Of a DNA stretch of 64,000 nt, positions 24,640 through 37,296 are shown piece by piece; position 1 is the first letter of the stretch, and every line of letters begins with the position of its first letter. The notes beneath the pieces were generated by a model. It searched no databases. It saw nothing but the letters and a program-made list of their open reading frames with translations, and was not told where the DNA came from. The position numbers were made by a program, and so were the translations under genes. This stretch comes from Earliella scabrosa (taxonomy: Eukaryota; Basidiomycota; Agaricomycetes; Polyporales; Polyporaceae): assembly GCA_022605405.1 (NCBI GenBank), contig JABYQQ010000020.1, positions 496,001 through 560,000 of the forward strand, read 5' to 3'.

Positions 24640-25015
24640 GTTTGTATAGGTTGTTGGTTGGTGGAGATTGGCTAGATGCGCTAGGCCTTGTGGAGGCGAG
24701 TGTGTGTGTGTGTGGACGGTGGCGGAGGGCGTTGAGTGGGGATGAACCAGGCGCTGTGGCGGGTACTTATATGGCACGGGCGCGTACTTGCACGTGCGAT
24801 AAACGCGATCAAACCTTATTTTGTTGAAGGCGTGCAACGCGCCTGTCACGTGGGCGTTTCGACGCGTTTGTTGACAGCGCCCGTGGTGGATCGCGCGCGA
24901 GTATAAGAGTGCTTGCCTCTGGCTGCCATGTCCTCCATTCCGCCCATTGCACTCTCCGCCGCCTCCCACCTCAGCAAGCTTCCTCATCCTACGCACTTGC
25001 ACTCACACATCCGCA
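24640..25015. promoter_or_regulatory. Bidirectional H4-H3 promoter
   Basis: The interval carries a TATA-type element for each direction. Reading left, CATATAAG lies near 24765-24772, about 128 bases before the H4 ATG. Reading right, TATAAGAG lies at 24904-24911, about 110 bases before the H3 ATG. A short GT run (about 24702-24713) sits in the H4 leader. Which bases bind histone-gene regulators cannot be told by eye. Confidence 0.6.
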
Positions 25016-25603
<588 letters not shown>

Positions 25604-26677
25604 TTCGTGGTTTATTACTGGTTTAGACTCGGTTATCGTGGCTGTATGACTAGTGTAGCAGTACTATTCACGTTTCTATTGTCTCTCTTCATGGTATGCA
25701 CGATGGAGTAATCCAGTACTGGTGCGTAGTATGCTGAGTGCTCGATACTTTTGGTATGGGCGGCGTCGGCCCGGGTGGGCATGAGCGCTCGTCGTCTACC
25801 TCTCTCCCCTCGACCTCCATGTTGGCACTGGCGCATCATCAACTTTCACGGCTCTTCGTGTCGGCTCGAATGTCTCTCGGACATCAAGCCCTCAAGTATA
25901 GCGAACATGTCGGCAACAGGTACGCCTCTAAGACAGCGTATCGCGAGACAAACATCGTCGGACGGCAGGGGCATCGATGTGTTCTGGACGCGTCTCGTGG
26001 TCGTGCAGCAGGGCGTACGTGGGACAGGCATTGTCTGGGCTTTGTCGGTGAGCATTCAGGTCACCGAGATGCACATTGCAATACCGGAACTGACCTGTGT
26101 CTTCTTTCCCATCCTGCGATGCATTATCCCCTTCGCAGCCGCCGTCCCTAGGAAGATGGCTCCGAACCTATGGCAGTCCAATCATGTTGAACAGTCGCCT
26201 AACTCGAAGCCGTTGTTGACTTGGGAGACTCCTTGGAGCGCTGCGTCCGCAAAGCCTGGGGCTACGTGGCATGTTGCATGAAGGTGAGCGGTTCTCGCGG
26301 ATTTTCGCATTCTTCCCAGGGGCTGTCTTGCACGATGACAAACCCCTGCGCGCGCGTTTGTACCACCCGCCGTGTTGTTTATCCTGCTTCCCTTCTTCGA
26401 AAACTGTTGGGAAGAAGAAAGGCTGGGTTCGGCTGTTTGGCCGCGTGTATGCGGCCAACGTGACAATGCACCAACCGTCTTCTTTCCCGGGGAATGCCAG
26501 ATGTTGCGGAGGACGTTGTGCTTCTTTGTGCTCTTCTACGATGCTCCTTTAACGCATGCTGCTGGCTGGATGGTGCATATAGCCGACGGTTCAGGCTGAG
26601 AGCCGTAGTCTCAACCAGCCATCCCCGCCCCGCATCCCCATACCTGTTGCTTTGTCCTTCACCCACGCTAACTGTCA
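25604..26677. other. Intergenic, H3 / MGN protein
   Basis: Several frames of 90 to 176 codons overlap here without a domain or consistent splicing. A stretch near 26220-26282 (DSLERCVRKAWGYVACCMK followed by GTGAGC) resembles an exon with a donor, but I cannot connect it to others. Confidence 0.4.
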
Positions 26678-28354
26678 ATGGGCAACAGCTACTCTCTCGC
26701 CAAGGAAGAAGAGATGGAGCGAGAGTATAGGACGCTGATAGAGGCGGCAGAGCGAGGGCAATCCGTCTCCGTCTCTCGTATTTCCGAGGAGGGATCGTCG
26801 CGGCTCCCCTCGGAGCCTGAACGGGAAGGTGCGCAACACACCCTTGGCGGCTCGCAGTAGACTTAACACTGCACCATTAAACAGTGCGCATGACGGACCA
26901 CCGATATCCTCCAACTCTATCGGTAATTGATAGGACACCAGCACCGGAACTCCAGGATCCGTTCCCGTCAGTAATAGGTGTAGCTGAAGCAAGTCACATT
27001 GCCATGTCGCCCTTCGAGCTCAACGGAATGTCACATCCCGGAGACGTTGGTACGGATCTAGACGTGCCCGTCTCGGCTGGTGCACCGGCTCCAAGCACTC
27101 CTCGACCGGTAACCTCTGTACATCCTTTCGAAGATGCAGTGCCGAAGCGCACAGATACGCCGAATAGCATCCATCTAGAGAGAGGTCGTCGTTCCGCTTC
27201 TCCGAGTCCTGCACGTCCACCTACCGCTGGTAGCTCCATATCTCAACCATCCCAAGCTTTCCGTGCGCAAGACGCGTTCATTCCTCTTCTTCGCGGAGTT
27301 CCGCAGATACCCGTCCTAGTATCTGACAAACCTACTGCTCAAACCCGGAAGGCACCCCGCAGACGAAACACCTTGTCCGCGATCGGCGAACGGGACCAAG
27401 GTCGCGATACCGCTGACTCGCTGAACCCCTTCCATCGGGTGCTCGACAAGCACGAGCGAGTCCTCTCCGAGTTCGCCAACACCATTGAGAGGCTAGTCAA
27501 GAGGCTTCCCGCGTCAAGTCTCTCAGGTGGCAGCCATGTGTACCTGCCTTCCCAGCCGCAACCTTACGGGGATTTAGCCCGTGCTGCTGGCCTGAACTTT
27601 CGTCGAGAGTCAAAGGAGATGGTCGTCTGGGCACCTGTTTGGAAGACGTTCGTTCTGAAGGCTTTCCGAGGCATGGACTGGAAGATCATCCAAGTGCAGG
27701 CCGAGTGGCATGATCCGGATTTGTTGCGTGTGATCTCGCGCACGTACAACGATCTCCGGACGTGGCGCAGGTGGATCTCCCTGAAGGATATCTCGTGAGT
27801 GCTGGCGTTCTCCATTGTTCAGTTCAGCTCACCAAACGCGATGTCGGAACATGCCAGGCGGATTCATCTCGTACACGTACGTCTGTCTCTCGGTGATATA
27901 CGGATCGGCGCATGTACTCATGGAGCATACCACAGTCAGACCATACCGTCATATTCCCGCGACGACTCGAGTACGTCGTCGTACCGTCCAAGAACCAGCG
28001 ACTCCGCCACTTCTTGGGTAACCCGGACGAGCTCAAGGGCCGGCGCGACTTCATGGTCGCTCTCACCAAGGTGCAAGACATCGGTATCGAGTTCGTGGAG
28101 GACTGGGCGCTGCGGCGCTTCGCGGTCGCAGTGATCCTTCTCGTCATAGCCTCGCTTGCCGTTGGGGTCGGATACTCGTTTCGCTCAGGGGACGCGGGGG
28201 ACGCGTTCACGATTGCTGGTGAGTGAGGTTCGACCCGTCAAAGGCTGGAGCTGGCAGAGGCTGATTGCTGCGGTCGTATGCGCAAGGATATATGACGTCG
28301 GCGTACTCCGTGTGTCTTGTCATGCTTGGAGTTCTGAACTTTGTGGAGATTTGA
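26678..28354 (+). CDS. Conserved fungal protein, Met-Gly N-terminus, C-terminal membrane anchor
   Basis: Five exons can be joined: 26678-26828, about 26885-27795, a 19-base exon near 27859-27877, about 27930-28215, and about 28293-28354. The joins keep frame: ER then EVRMTDHRYPP, KDIS then RIHLVH, then SDHTVIFPRRLEYVVVPSKN. The start MGNSYS offers an N-myristoylation-type glycine. The first half is disordered and rich in Ser and Pro (for example PSPARPPTAGSS); the second half is ordered, with RLRHFLGNPDELKGRRDFMV. Near the end are a hydrophobic helix (FAVAVILLVIASLAVGVGY) and a second short one (SVCLVMLGVLNFVEI) just before TGA at 28352-28354. The pattern is that of an Agaricomycete protein family of unknown function; I recall it only as hypothetical. 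Without the last intron the protein would stop early at 28226. Confidence 0.78.
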
Positions 28355-29287
28355 GGGCTGAAGACCTCAGGAGGACTCGATCGTTGACTGGGTCGCGCCG
28401 CGCCGCGCCCTCTTCGTTCAGCAGTCCCACGCTCTGTGCTTCTTTAGCTGCATGTTGTAATATTATTGGGCTGTGCAACACTGACGACCACGATGTCTCT
28501 CGGAACAGCCCTGGCTTGCCGGCTATGTCGGGGAGGCAGCTCTTGAGCTTGTCGATGCCAGGTTTCTGTCGTTGTCGCCTTTTCGAATTTTGGTGAGTAC
28601 TGTGGTCGAAGCATCATACGCTGACATAGGATCTTAGAGTGCACGATACATAACGGATGCCTGGGGGCATACGGAACGAACTACCCAAAGGGATATTCAT
28701 AGCGAACATGGCACTGGCACGTGGTGCTCGGATTATCGTCACGATGCAGTCCAGCAGCTTGAGGCTGTGCAGCGGGGTTCTCATGGTGAGTAAGTCGCGA
28801 CGTTTGTTTACCAACCTTGTTCTCACCGCAGACTACCTTCTGCCCGGACATCTGCATTTTGAGTCAGCAGCGCCTTATTCTTAGCATATGCGTCGTCGCC
28901 GACCGAGCAACAGCGATGCTATTGGTGCCACGAAGGGAATTCCATGCCTTGCATCGGACACGGGTTTGTTCCGTCGACTTCTGCCGTCGCACGCTGTGGG
29001 CTGATCGTGCTAGCAGATGCTAAGGACTGAATGCCGGGCGCTGATTCCGAGGAGATGAGTCCCGCGAGCAGTTCGGACCCTTTCATCTCCAACACAAGGC
29101 ATCGGTGTATTTGGGATACGCATACAGCCATGGCATGAGCCCTCGCGAGCCGCGATCAGTGCGTAGGAGCACAACGCTGAATATAAATGGAAGCCAAACC
29201 CGACGTCCAGGGTCGTACACCGTTCTTTGCATTTCCCAAGCTTATTACGCCTCTGAGACGAAGCCCACCTCTACCAGGACATTCAAC
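28355..29287. other. Intergenic, upstream of lactonase-like gene
   Basis: No gene is supported. TATAAATG at 29182-29189, about 100 bases before the next ATG, is the likely promoter element of the following gene. Confidence 0.5.
29182..29189 (+). promoter_or_regulatory. TATA box of the secreted lactonase-like gene
   Basis: TATAAATG precedes the ATG at 29288 by about 100 bases, a usual distance in these fungi. Confidence 0.55.
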
Positions 29288-31023
29288 ATGAAGCTTCGAG
29301 CGGGCACGATCGCTGTCGTACTCTCGGCATGCGGTCTTGTGCACGCTTTGCCAGGCCTGCCCGATAGCAGGACGAAGATACTTGGAACGACGAGCATCCT
29401 CGATACACTACTGGGTCGCTCTCCCAAGGGCGCGGTCTTCTGTATGTTCTCTTAGTAGCTTGTTCCTACAGGAGTCATGACTGATGGCGGCATGTAGTCA
29501 TGACTAACGAGCCGGATGAGAACATGGTCGTGTCTGCAACGATCAAGTCCGATGGAACTCTGGTATGTTCCCGCGTTTGGAATGTCTGTAATTCTTGCGC
29601 CTGAGCGCCGGATCTTAACAGAGCATCAGCAGAGCGGTGGCTAGCGGCGGGCGCGGCTTGCATGGCGTGTCTGACCCTCCTGGTCCGGACGGACTCTTCT
29701 CGCAAGTGAGCTATCGCACACTATACCTGTACGCCTGCATCGCTAACCTGACGTGCAGGGAGGAATAAAGGCATCGAGTAAGGGCAGGGTTCTCGCTACA
29801 GTCAACGTGCGCTACCTACTTGCTTCTCCATGTTGTTGAGCTTCGCACCCACTACTGACTGGTGCAGCCGGGATCCAACACAATATCTCTCTTCTCAATT
29901 GATCCCAAGGATCCCGCAAACATCACTCCTCTTGGCGATCCGATCTCTTCCGAAGGCGAGTTTCCGATGTCTCTCACGTTCAACGAGGCTGGCAGTAGGC
30001 TCTGCGTCCTCAACGGAGGAGCGGTTGCAAGTGTCAAGTAAGTCCTCACACCTCAAACATCTGCTCGTCGCATAGTATTCATGCGGATTACAGCTGCTTC
30101 TCTGTGGACCCGAAGCTTGGCTTGATCGCTATCCCCAACTCGCTCCGCTCCATCACCCTCAACCAAACCACGCCCCCTAACGGTCCTCCCGGTAGCGCAA
30201 GCAACATCGTCTTCAACCACGACGAGAGCAAGCTCATGGCCTCCTTCAAGGGATCGCCACCAGAAGTTCCTGGACACATCCTGGTCTGGGACGTGCAGCA
30301 GGACGGCTCGCTGTCTGCAGAGGCTCAGCAGGTCGACGCGCCGACAGGAGGCTCGCTGACGTTCTCCATGACCCCGATACCCAATCAGAATGCTTTTCTT
30401 GTGACCGATCCCGGAGTCGGCTTCACGATATTCGACTTCAGCGGCGGTAACCGGTCCTCAGCGGTGACCATCGATGGCCAGAGCGCGACGTGCTGGTCTA
30501 CCTTCAGCCCCAAGACAGGCAACTTCTTCGTCGTTGACGTTGGTACGGCCACTATCACCGAGGTACATGTCGACAGTGATACTCTCCAGGCCACGATTGT
30601 CAAGGTACGCAGCGCATCTGCGACCCCGTTTGCATCATGTGGGATTGACGGAGCTGCATACAGCAATTTCCGCAGGCCGCCAACTCTGGCACGATTGATA
30701 GCGACGTGGCCACTGTCGGAGGGAGAGAGTGAGTGGTAACGCATCAGGTTTGTCATGGACGGACCATCACTCACGAGCGCGGTACACATATTCAGCTTCC
30801 TCTACACCATGGAAGCCAACGCTCAAGCTGTCAACGTTCTCGCATTGCCCGCGCCTGGAAATGCACGCAAGATTGCCACCATGGATATCAGTCGGCCCGC
30901 ACGCGCAGCGGGATTGACCATCAGTGCGTTTTCGGCTGGTTCGAGACAACCAGACTGCTCACGATTGGCCGGATCCTAGATTCGGTCAACCTGCAAGGCC
31001 TGGCTATCTTCATCCGAGAGTGA
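29288..31023 (+). CDS. Secreted seven-bladed beta-propeller, lactonase-like
   Basis: The start MKLRAGTIAVVLSACGLVHA is a good signal peptide, so the product is secreted. At least eight exons follow. Recognisable parts are TNEPDENMVVSATIKSDGTL, SRAVASGGRGLHGVSDPPGP, GSNTISLFSIDPKDP, GEFPMSLTFNEAG, SASNIVFNHDESKLMASFKG and NLQGLAIFIRE at the end. These repeat the blade pattern of the lactonase (3-carboxy-muconate-cyclase-like) propeller family, to which several secreted basidiomycete proteins belong. The last intron splits the codon after DISRPARAAGLTI and ends at an AG at about 30979; TGA lies at 31021-31023. Catalytic activity on a lactone is not proven for this fungal group, and catalytic residues cannot be pointed to by eye. 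Confidence 0.82.
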
Positions 31024-31848
31024 AGAGTGGAATAGGCTATTACGTATGCTACACGTCCGAATTCCATCCTATTCCTGGACACCGAAGGGGGACAGGTCTC
31101 CTCGACATTAAATGCAAGTCCGTTCGGGGTGGGAATTGTGGTCAGATCGCGTGCGTTCGTGTTTCAACTCGTCGTGTTAGGCAGGTCCCTCTCACGGCCC
31201 CCTGGCACTCCGCTCCACATCTCGTCCGATTCGGACCGCGTATGTCACAGTCTACTCTCCTTCAAGAAGTTGTAGTACTCTCCTGCAGACTTGATAAATT
31301 TGTATCAATGCACAGACATGTGGGCACCACATGTCTTTGGATTGCTACCTTGGAGTTGCTACCAAAGTGCAGTTCAGACAGACTCTGTGCTGGATCTCAT
31401 TAATATTGTCTTCAGGCCACTCACTGGCAGGCCACTGGCAGGAGTACGATCTGTCAGGAATGTGCCATGGCGACTGCGAGTCCGCGTAGACTCCAACTTG
31501 CACTCCTTTGGGAGTGTCCAGGTTTGCCCGGAGGGCCGATGCCTATCAGGTATCTAGAAAACTTATGTTTGGCGTCGTCTTATGCACCTATCAACGGGGG
31601 CAGAAAGCTTACGCATCACTGTTCAGTGGAGCTCATCTGCACGTTCCCTGGCATTCCAACGTCGGACTTGCGGAGCAGCGCGAGGGAAACGGATAACGTC
31701 ATACATGTGTCGAATCGAACCAGTTCGAATCGCTTTGGCCCAGGCTGCATCGAAATGGAATTACATTTCACTGAGTGTACGTCTGGCTCGATGGATGCGA
31801 GGTTGTGTTATACATGCACAAGCCGGGAACATTCAAACTGGCCACAGA
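31024..31848. other. Intergenic, convergent 3' flanks
   Basis: The genes on both sides end here. A small direct repeat (CAGGCCACTCACTGG followed by CAGGCCACTGG, about 31413-31440) is the only pattern noted. No coding signal. Confidence 0.5.
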
Positions 31849-33024
31849 TCACACCAGCAGAGGCGCACTGTCGCCAATAGCAATATTTCCTTCCTCTGCT
31901 GCGCGCGATATGCGCACGACGACGACTGAGTACGCGATTCCCTACCACACCAAGTCAACTGATCAGCGCACGGCAAGAACAGCACGAACGGTGTGAGACA
32001 CTCACAATGAGCTGAGGCAGTATGGCGATGCATGTGAGGTAATCGAGTCGAGGAAGGACGAAGGCGACCGACGCGATGGAGTAGATGGCGGCCGAGTCTA
32101 ACAGAGCGTCGAGGAGATCGCCGAGCGTGCTGGCATTGAGCGTGGAGTGTCCGCATAGTCGTCCCCACACGACGAGTGCTGATAGGGAGGAGAAACATTG
32201 AGGGATGGGTTCGAGGGCATGCATGGAGGTGAACACCGCGCTCACCTGAGGAGACGATGTTCGCGATGAACGAGACGAGATAAAATGAGGACACAAGGAG
32301 AACAGAGAAAGGTCCTAAAATCCCGGTCCACGCGTAGCCCGAAACTGGCGACAAGCTGATTAGTATAGGAGGATGAGGAACGTGGGAGGAGTGCTCACGA
32401 GCAGATGCCATTCCTGCGAGGGCGCCGATCATGACTACGTCTCTCCTCTTGTCCCAGACGAGGATGATCTGATACAGCTACGAAATGGTGAATGGCCGTC
32501 CACTGGCGCACATAGGAATCAGTCACGGATGCACTTACCATGATGCCGCTGGCAACGAAGGTTTGGGTGACGTAAAGAAAGTACTGAATCGTGCCAATAG
32601 CGACAGTGAAGGCAATGGTCTGGAGGATTGTTAAGCCGAGATGCTATGAAGTAGATTGCCCACGTCAATATACAACGCGCTAGGTTCGCGGCTAGGGCAC
32701 ATACCAGCATTGCAAAGAGCATGATGACAGTGAGGGCAAATAGCAGGATTCGACTACGAGACAAAACCGCGTGCGGTTGGTCGCGGGAGAGTAGCTCTCT
32801 GACAGCCCCATAGTACATGAGCGCAAAGCCTGCACAGAGTGTGCTCTCTATGAGCAATGCAGCGACTGGCGAGTACAGGCTGAGAGCATTTTGTATGCCG
32901 AGGTTCTGCGGATTGGGAAAGCGAGCATCTGCATGAGCAAAGTTCGAACGAGGCAGCGAACATATCGACGACTGACCTCATCCTCGTGGGGCTGCCTTCC
33001 AGCAAAAGATGATGCGTGTACCAT
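31849..33024 (-). CDS. Fungal multi-pass membrane protein, about seven helices
   Basis: A multi-exon gene starts MVHASSFAGRQPHEDE, then DARFPNPQNLGIQNALSLY after an intron. Hydrophobic segments follow: AALLIESTLCAGFALMYYG, ILLFALTVIMLFAML, TIQYFLYVTQTFVAS, the loop IILVWDKRRDVVMIG, SGYAWTGILGPFSVLLVS, and LLDSAAIYSIASVAFVLP. The end is IGIAYSVVVVRISRAAEEGN and SAPLLV, with TGA at 31849-31851. The pattern of a LYQIILVW-type loop and a late (L/I)GI..(S/T)xxVVR helix is that of a widespread family of Agaricomycete integral membrane proteins of unknown function. It does not have the features of a STE3 pheromone receptor. Localisation in plasma or internal membranes is not known. Confidence 0.78.
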
Positions 33025-33434
33025 GATGGAAAATTGAGAGAGATAAAGCGGCTGGGGCTTGGAGGGTATAAGTTGAGAGGCGGTGTAAGCAGCCGCTGTA
33101 ATGCGAGTCATACTGCGGCTGTCGTCGGGTACTGTAGAATGACAGATTGTCAGATCGCAGTGGCTACAAGACGGCCCTCCACTACATATGTGGTCGGCAT
33201 GGAGGTGAGTCAGGCGAAGGTGACTTCTAGGGCGGTTTCATGCACGTGCATGATGGCCGTCTCATGTGTTGCGATCTGTCGCGCTCGTCATGGGAGCACT
33301 AACTATTGCCTTACGTCGCGAGGGTGAAGATACAGCGGGCTGCTGGAACAAACTCTTCCATAATGTACAGCATTGTAAGCGAACAGTAGGCGATGTCCCC
33401 TTGGCGGGTGTATGGACGCCTTGGATTTATCGCT
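33025..33434. other. Short intergenic region
   Basis: It holds the promoter side of the membrane protein gene and the 3' flank of the F-box gene. No other feature is seen. Confidence 0.5.
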
Positions 33435-35183
33435 TCAAGACTGCAAACAGATAGTCAGTATGGAGGGACAATGTGACACAGCGCAACGCAACTCACTTTC
33501 GTTCTCGCATCGGGCACCTGCAAGCAACCCGACCGCGCTCCGCCTCGCACGGATCCCTGCAAGAAGCATCAACGTTACCCGCCACGGGTCCGAGTCCGGG
33601 GGCGACGACGGTCCCACGCCGGCACAGTACGGGTATCCGGGGAGATGGCGCAGTGTCTCCATGTTCGGGAACAGCATGTCCAGCACAACTGCGACGTCGA
33701 GCAGGTCCGCGTATTCGGCGCCGACGAGCTGCTGGAGTTTCAGCTCGCGCAAGGACGGATGGGAGGGCATGATCGCGGGCCGCGAGCGCTGGAGACGCGA
33801 CACGTTCATTGCGGGTAGTTCGAGCGTAGTCAGCCCTGGACACCGGCGCACAAGCTCGGAGAGAGCATGCACCGTCGGGCCTACAGTGTTTGTGGAGTGA
33901 AGTGGGAAGAGCTCTGAGAGCCTGAGGGAGCTCAAGTGGGGCCATGCATCGGCGAGCGTCTGGAGATCCGCGTCTGACACCGGGAGGGCGTGCTCGCACA
34001 CGATGAGTCGGAAGGAGGTCAACGTTCTTACTGGCATGGCCGGTTTGACGAGCTCGGAGATGGAGAGTACTGGCCGCCTGGATGAGATATATGCTGCGAG
34101 GCAGAGAGACGTGACCGAGTCCCCAACGCAGTCGATGATGGAGGTTAGGGCGTGCTGGAACTCCACGGGGTAAACTATAGTGTTTCCTCGAAGGGTGAGT
34201 TCCTCGAGGACTTGGCATTGAAACCCGCAGACGACCTTGGACAGGTCGCCCCAGCACCCAACGAGGTCGAGCTTCTTGAGCGTCGAGAGACCGCCGTCGA
34301 AGCCGAGTGAAGCGCACGAGTCGACGGCGCGCAGATCGACTTGGAGGCCCAACTCACGCAAGGTGGGCATGCGGGAGAGGACCTGCAAATCGTGGTAGCC
34401 GAATACCGCGCCTGACCCGACCATATTGAGAATCCTGAGGGCGTGAAAGTTGGCCAGCACATGGGTATATGCAGGCGTGAGCTCCCGGAGGCCATAGGGG
34501 ACTGTGAGATGCTCGAGATCGGGGATCTTCTGCGTGATGAGGTGGAGAAGACACCCTAGAAGGTGGGGTGCTGCTACCCCAGACCCTTCAAAGGGATATC
34601 CAAATGAGAACGAGACTGTGAGGTCCCGAACGCTGGGAGAGAGTAGGATGATGCCGCAGGCCGGTTCGTACACGGATATGTCGAGCACCAACTTGCGGAG
34701 GTACGGGAGCAAGGAAACACCTCCGAGGCGGCGGGCGAGTACTGGCCACACGCTAGGGGTAACGTGGTGCAGGAGATTCCCACGCTTGATGTCGCACACT
34801 CGACCAGCGTAGTCTTCGAACCGGGACCATTCGGCCTCTGTGATGGTGTTGTAATAGGACAGCTGTTCCTGTGGAAGTCAACATCGGTCCGTCTATGTCA
34901 ATAGGATAGGTGCACTCACGACGGTTCGCCCACAAGCGTACTCACGGAATGACGGGAGGACCTTGAAGAGAACGTCCAAGTCGTCGATTGCGTGCCACAG
35001 CATGTCGAGTGCCGGATCATAGAAGGCCCTACATGTGCGCGCCAGGTATGCGAGTGAGGAGCGCTGTGACAGCCACTGGGTATATGCGTCCTTAGAGTCT
35101 CTGTTCGCTTGGTTTGGTGCGAAGTAGTCGATGATTTCGAGAACGATATCTCGACAATGTAGGGCTCGCTCTACCGCCAGCAT
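33435..35183 (-). CDS. F-box / leucine-rich repeat protein
   Basis: The first exon starts MLAVERALHCRDIVLEIIDY and carries the F-box-like segment with LARTCRAFYDPALDMLWHAI. After one intron (about 34871-34919) a 454-codon frame gives EQLSYYNTITEAEWSRFEDY and then many degenerate leucine-rich repeats (for example LREL, LTSFRLIV, LSSLRLSELFPL, LTTLELPAMNV). The family supplies substrate adaptors of SCF ubiquitin ligases: the F-box contacts Skp1 and the repeats bind the target. In Agaricomycetes these genes are greatly expanded and fast-evolving, so no target can be named. An alternative upstream ATG at 35222 would add 13 residues; I prefer 35183 because the F-box follows at once. Confidence 0.8.
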
Positions 35184-37071
35184 ACCGACGCGGAAGGATA
35201 GGCAGCTGAGGGGATATGGCAAGGGATGTGTTGAGGCTTGTCATGCTTGTCGCATCGAGACTACTGGGATGATATATCACTTCAATGTGAATATGCGGTG
35301 TGACTATGGTCCTCTCCGACCCTGGATCAGCCTGGAGCGCCACATTTAGGGTGACGCTCATGTTGTGACGGCTGTAGGGGAGGTCACATACCTTCGATGT
35401 CTATATAGCAAAGGAACGATTGGTGTGAGAAGCAGAGACCCTGCGAACGTCTGCCGTCAACGTGACCGGCCGCACGTCGTGTACTTCGAGGGAGCTGTAG
35501 CGTTGTTCGGTGCTGCGGTGGGTATATGCGGGTATTCTTTGCGCTGACTTACGAGACGGGGAAAGTTTGGACCTGTCAGGGGCTGGACTGGTGGCGTTGA
35601 ACTCAGAAGGACGACGGGCATCTTCATGATCGCGATGACTGTCATTTCCCGTTTGAATGAACTCAGGATTGGATCAACAAGAGGGGTCATTGATACCGTA
35701 CTGACCTAGATTCGCCATCGTTTGGCCCAACCGCATGCGACACCGACACCAACACCCCTAGCTCCCTCTCACTGCATGTATCGGATGATGAACGAGTGCC
35801 GCAGTCGATTCCATCCATCAGAGCAAAGCTTTGTGCTCATCGTCGGCGCGCTAGAAAGCGCCCACAATGCACATGGACTAGAAGTCTTATTGTTAACGGG
35901 AGCGCTCACCTGGTATTCAGAAAATTCGGACTAGTACCCAAAGTTGCTGCGCTACTCATGCGCGTGGCCTTCGTTTCCGCTATCTGGGGTCTAATCAAGA
36001 CATACGAGCCATCGGGCCGTGACGATACCGGCACCAACGGCGGGAGTCGGCGCACAGCAGATGGACGAGGCGGTAGCCGGCATGCTGACTGTTGAGACTG
36101 AGGCAAGAAACGATGGTAATTAGTAGATTCTGAGAGCGCATGCGCGAGATACATGTGGTGACAGCTGAGGCTCAGGTTGAGCTCAAGCGTGTTCCAGCGC
36201 TCAGCTTGCCCTAAAGTCGGCAGCTGCAAGTGACGTCATGATGGGCGTTTCCATTGCCTCTTTCGACCAAATTTCAACTTTGACGTTGGTGGTCAGATTT
36301 GGACTCGCCTCCGACTCGCCAGGACTCGCCTGCAGGCTCCTGCAGGTGTTAGTGATAACTCGTCACCACGTGGTAGAAATGACTCGTATGCGAAGCCCAA
36401 ATCTGGCGCTGCTGACTTGTGACACCAAGGGCAACTGCGATCTCGAGACATCGGAAAGAACTGTACCCACACCGACATCGGTCAACCCGCTCAAGGTACG
36501 TTGATCGTTGTGAAAGATTGAGTGGGCTCATGAAATAGCTCAACATATGCTCAGATTAAGGACCATTGTACAGAGCTGTACTGCGTCTAGTCAGGGCCAT
36601 TGCCAGGCCAGCTCTGCAAACGGCGCTACTGATCACACACTTGTCCTCGCTCGGCAACCTCGAACGCGGGTGCCGCCTCGCGCTGAGGTACCCGAAACCG
36701 ATTGTCGATTAGAGTCTTTGTACATGGATTGACTCAGTACTGAGGTGAGTTGACTTGAGTAGGTCCCAAATATCTGATTGTCCCTTCGCCCGATCAGGAT
36801 CGAGTGCACACAAGACTCCAGCTAGGTGCCGGTCCGCTCAGATCCAAATTCTCCCTTTGATACTGAACGCATGAGCGCGTGCACGTCTCCTCATTGATCT
36901 TTCGTCGTCATCCAAACATGGAATAGCCTCGAATGCCCACGCCGAGTCGCCTTCTCCGAGTTCAAGCGCCCACGTCTTATTGTTATACATCCCGCTCGTG
37001 CGCCACCCGTGCCCAAGCAATTGCGGAGCACTTGGGCGTATGGCGATGGCTATCTACCACAACTGCTGCTG
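35184..37071. other. Intergenic, upstream of pheromone precursor
   Basis: No gene is supported. A small tandem of GACTCGCC words occurs at about 36303-36330, followed by a CCTGCAGG-type inverted pair. Confidence 0.45.
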
Positions 37072-37079
37072 TATAAAAG
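37072..37079 (+). promoter_or_regulatory. TATA box of pheromone-like gene
   Basis: TATAAAAG is a consensus TATA box 105 bases before the ATG at 37177 and is the strongest TATA element in the neighbourhood. Confidence 0.7.
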
Positions 37080-37176
37080 GCGGGAAGAAAGAAGATGAAC
37101 GGCAGCGAAGTAGACACACCGTTCGCTGCACACCTCATTCGCCGCAGACCACCATCAGTCTCTGCCAACTCCAGAC

Positions 37177-37296
37177 ATGGACGCGTTCACCATTGCACCT
37201 GCCCTCCCGGTCTTTACCGACGAGCCCGACAACGTCCTAGTGGAGCAGGAGACCGGCGACGGCGACGGCGGCCACAGCGGGTGCGTCGTCGCTTGA
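37177..37296 (+). CDS. Lipopeptide mating-pheromone precursor (CaaX)
   Basis: This 39-codon gene reads MDAFTIAPALPVFTDEPDNV, then LVEQETGDGDGGHSGCVVA, then TGA. The MDxF start and the terminal Cys-Val-Val-Ala (a CaaX box for farnesylation and carboxymethylation) are both typical of basidiomycete pheromone precursors, whose mature peptides are short, Gly-rich and lie directly before the Cys. A charged pair upstream (VEQE) is the usual processing region, suggesting a mature peptide of about 11 residues ending in GHSGC. The mature peptide would be exported and sensed by a STE3-type receptor on a compatible mate. No such receptor is seen within this window. The frame was too short to be obvious, but the TATA box at 37072 supports it. 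Non-mating CaaX peptides are the main alternative. Confidence 0.72.
   Translation: MDAFTIAPALPVFTDEPDNVLVEQETGDGDGGHSGCVVA

Noticed and set aside
24702..24713. GT microsatellite in the H4 leader
   Set aside because: Too short to be notable on its own.
31849..33024. Multi-helix protein as a STE3 pheromone receptor partner of the CaaX peptide
   Set aside because: Its loop and last-helix motifs are those of another Agaricomycete membrane family and it lacks STE3-type features.
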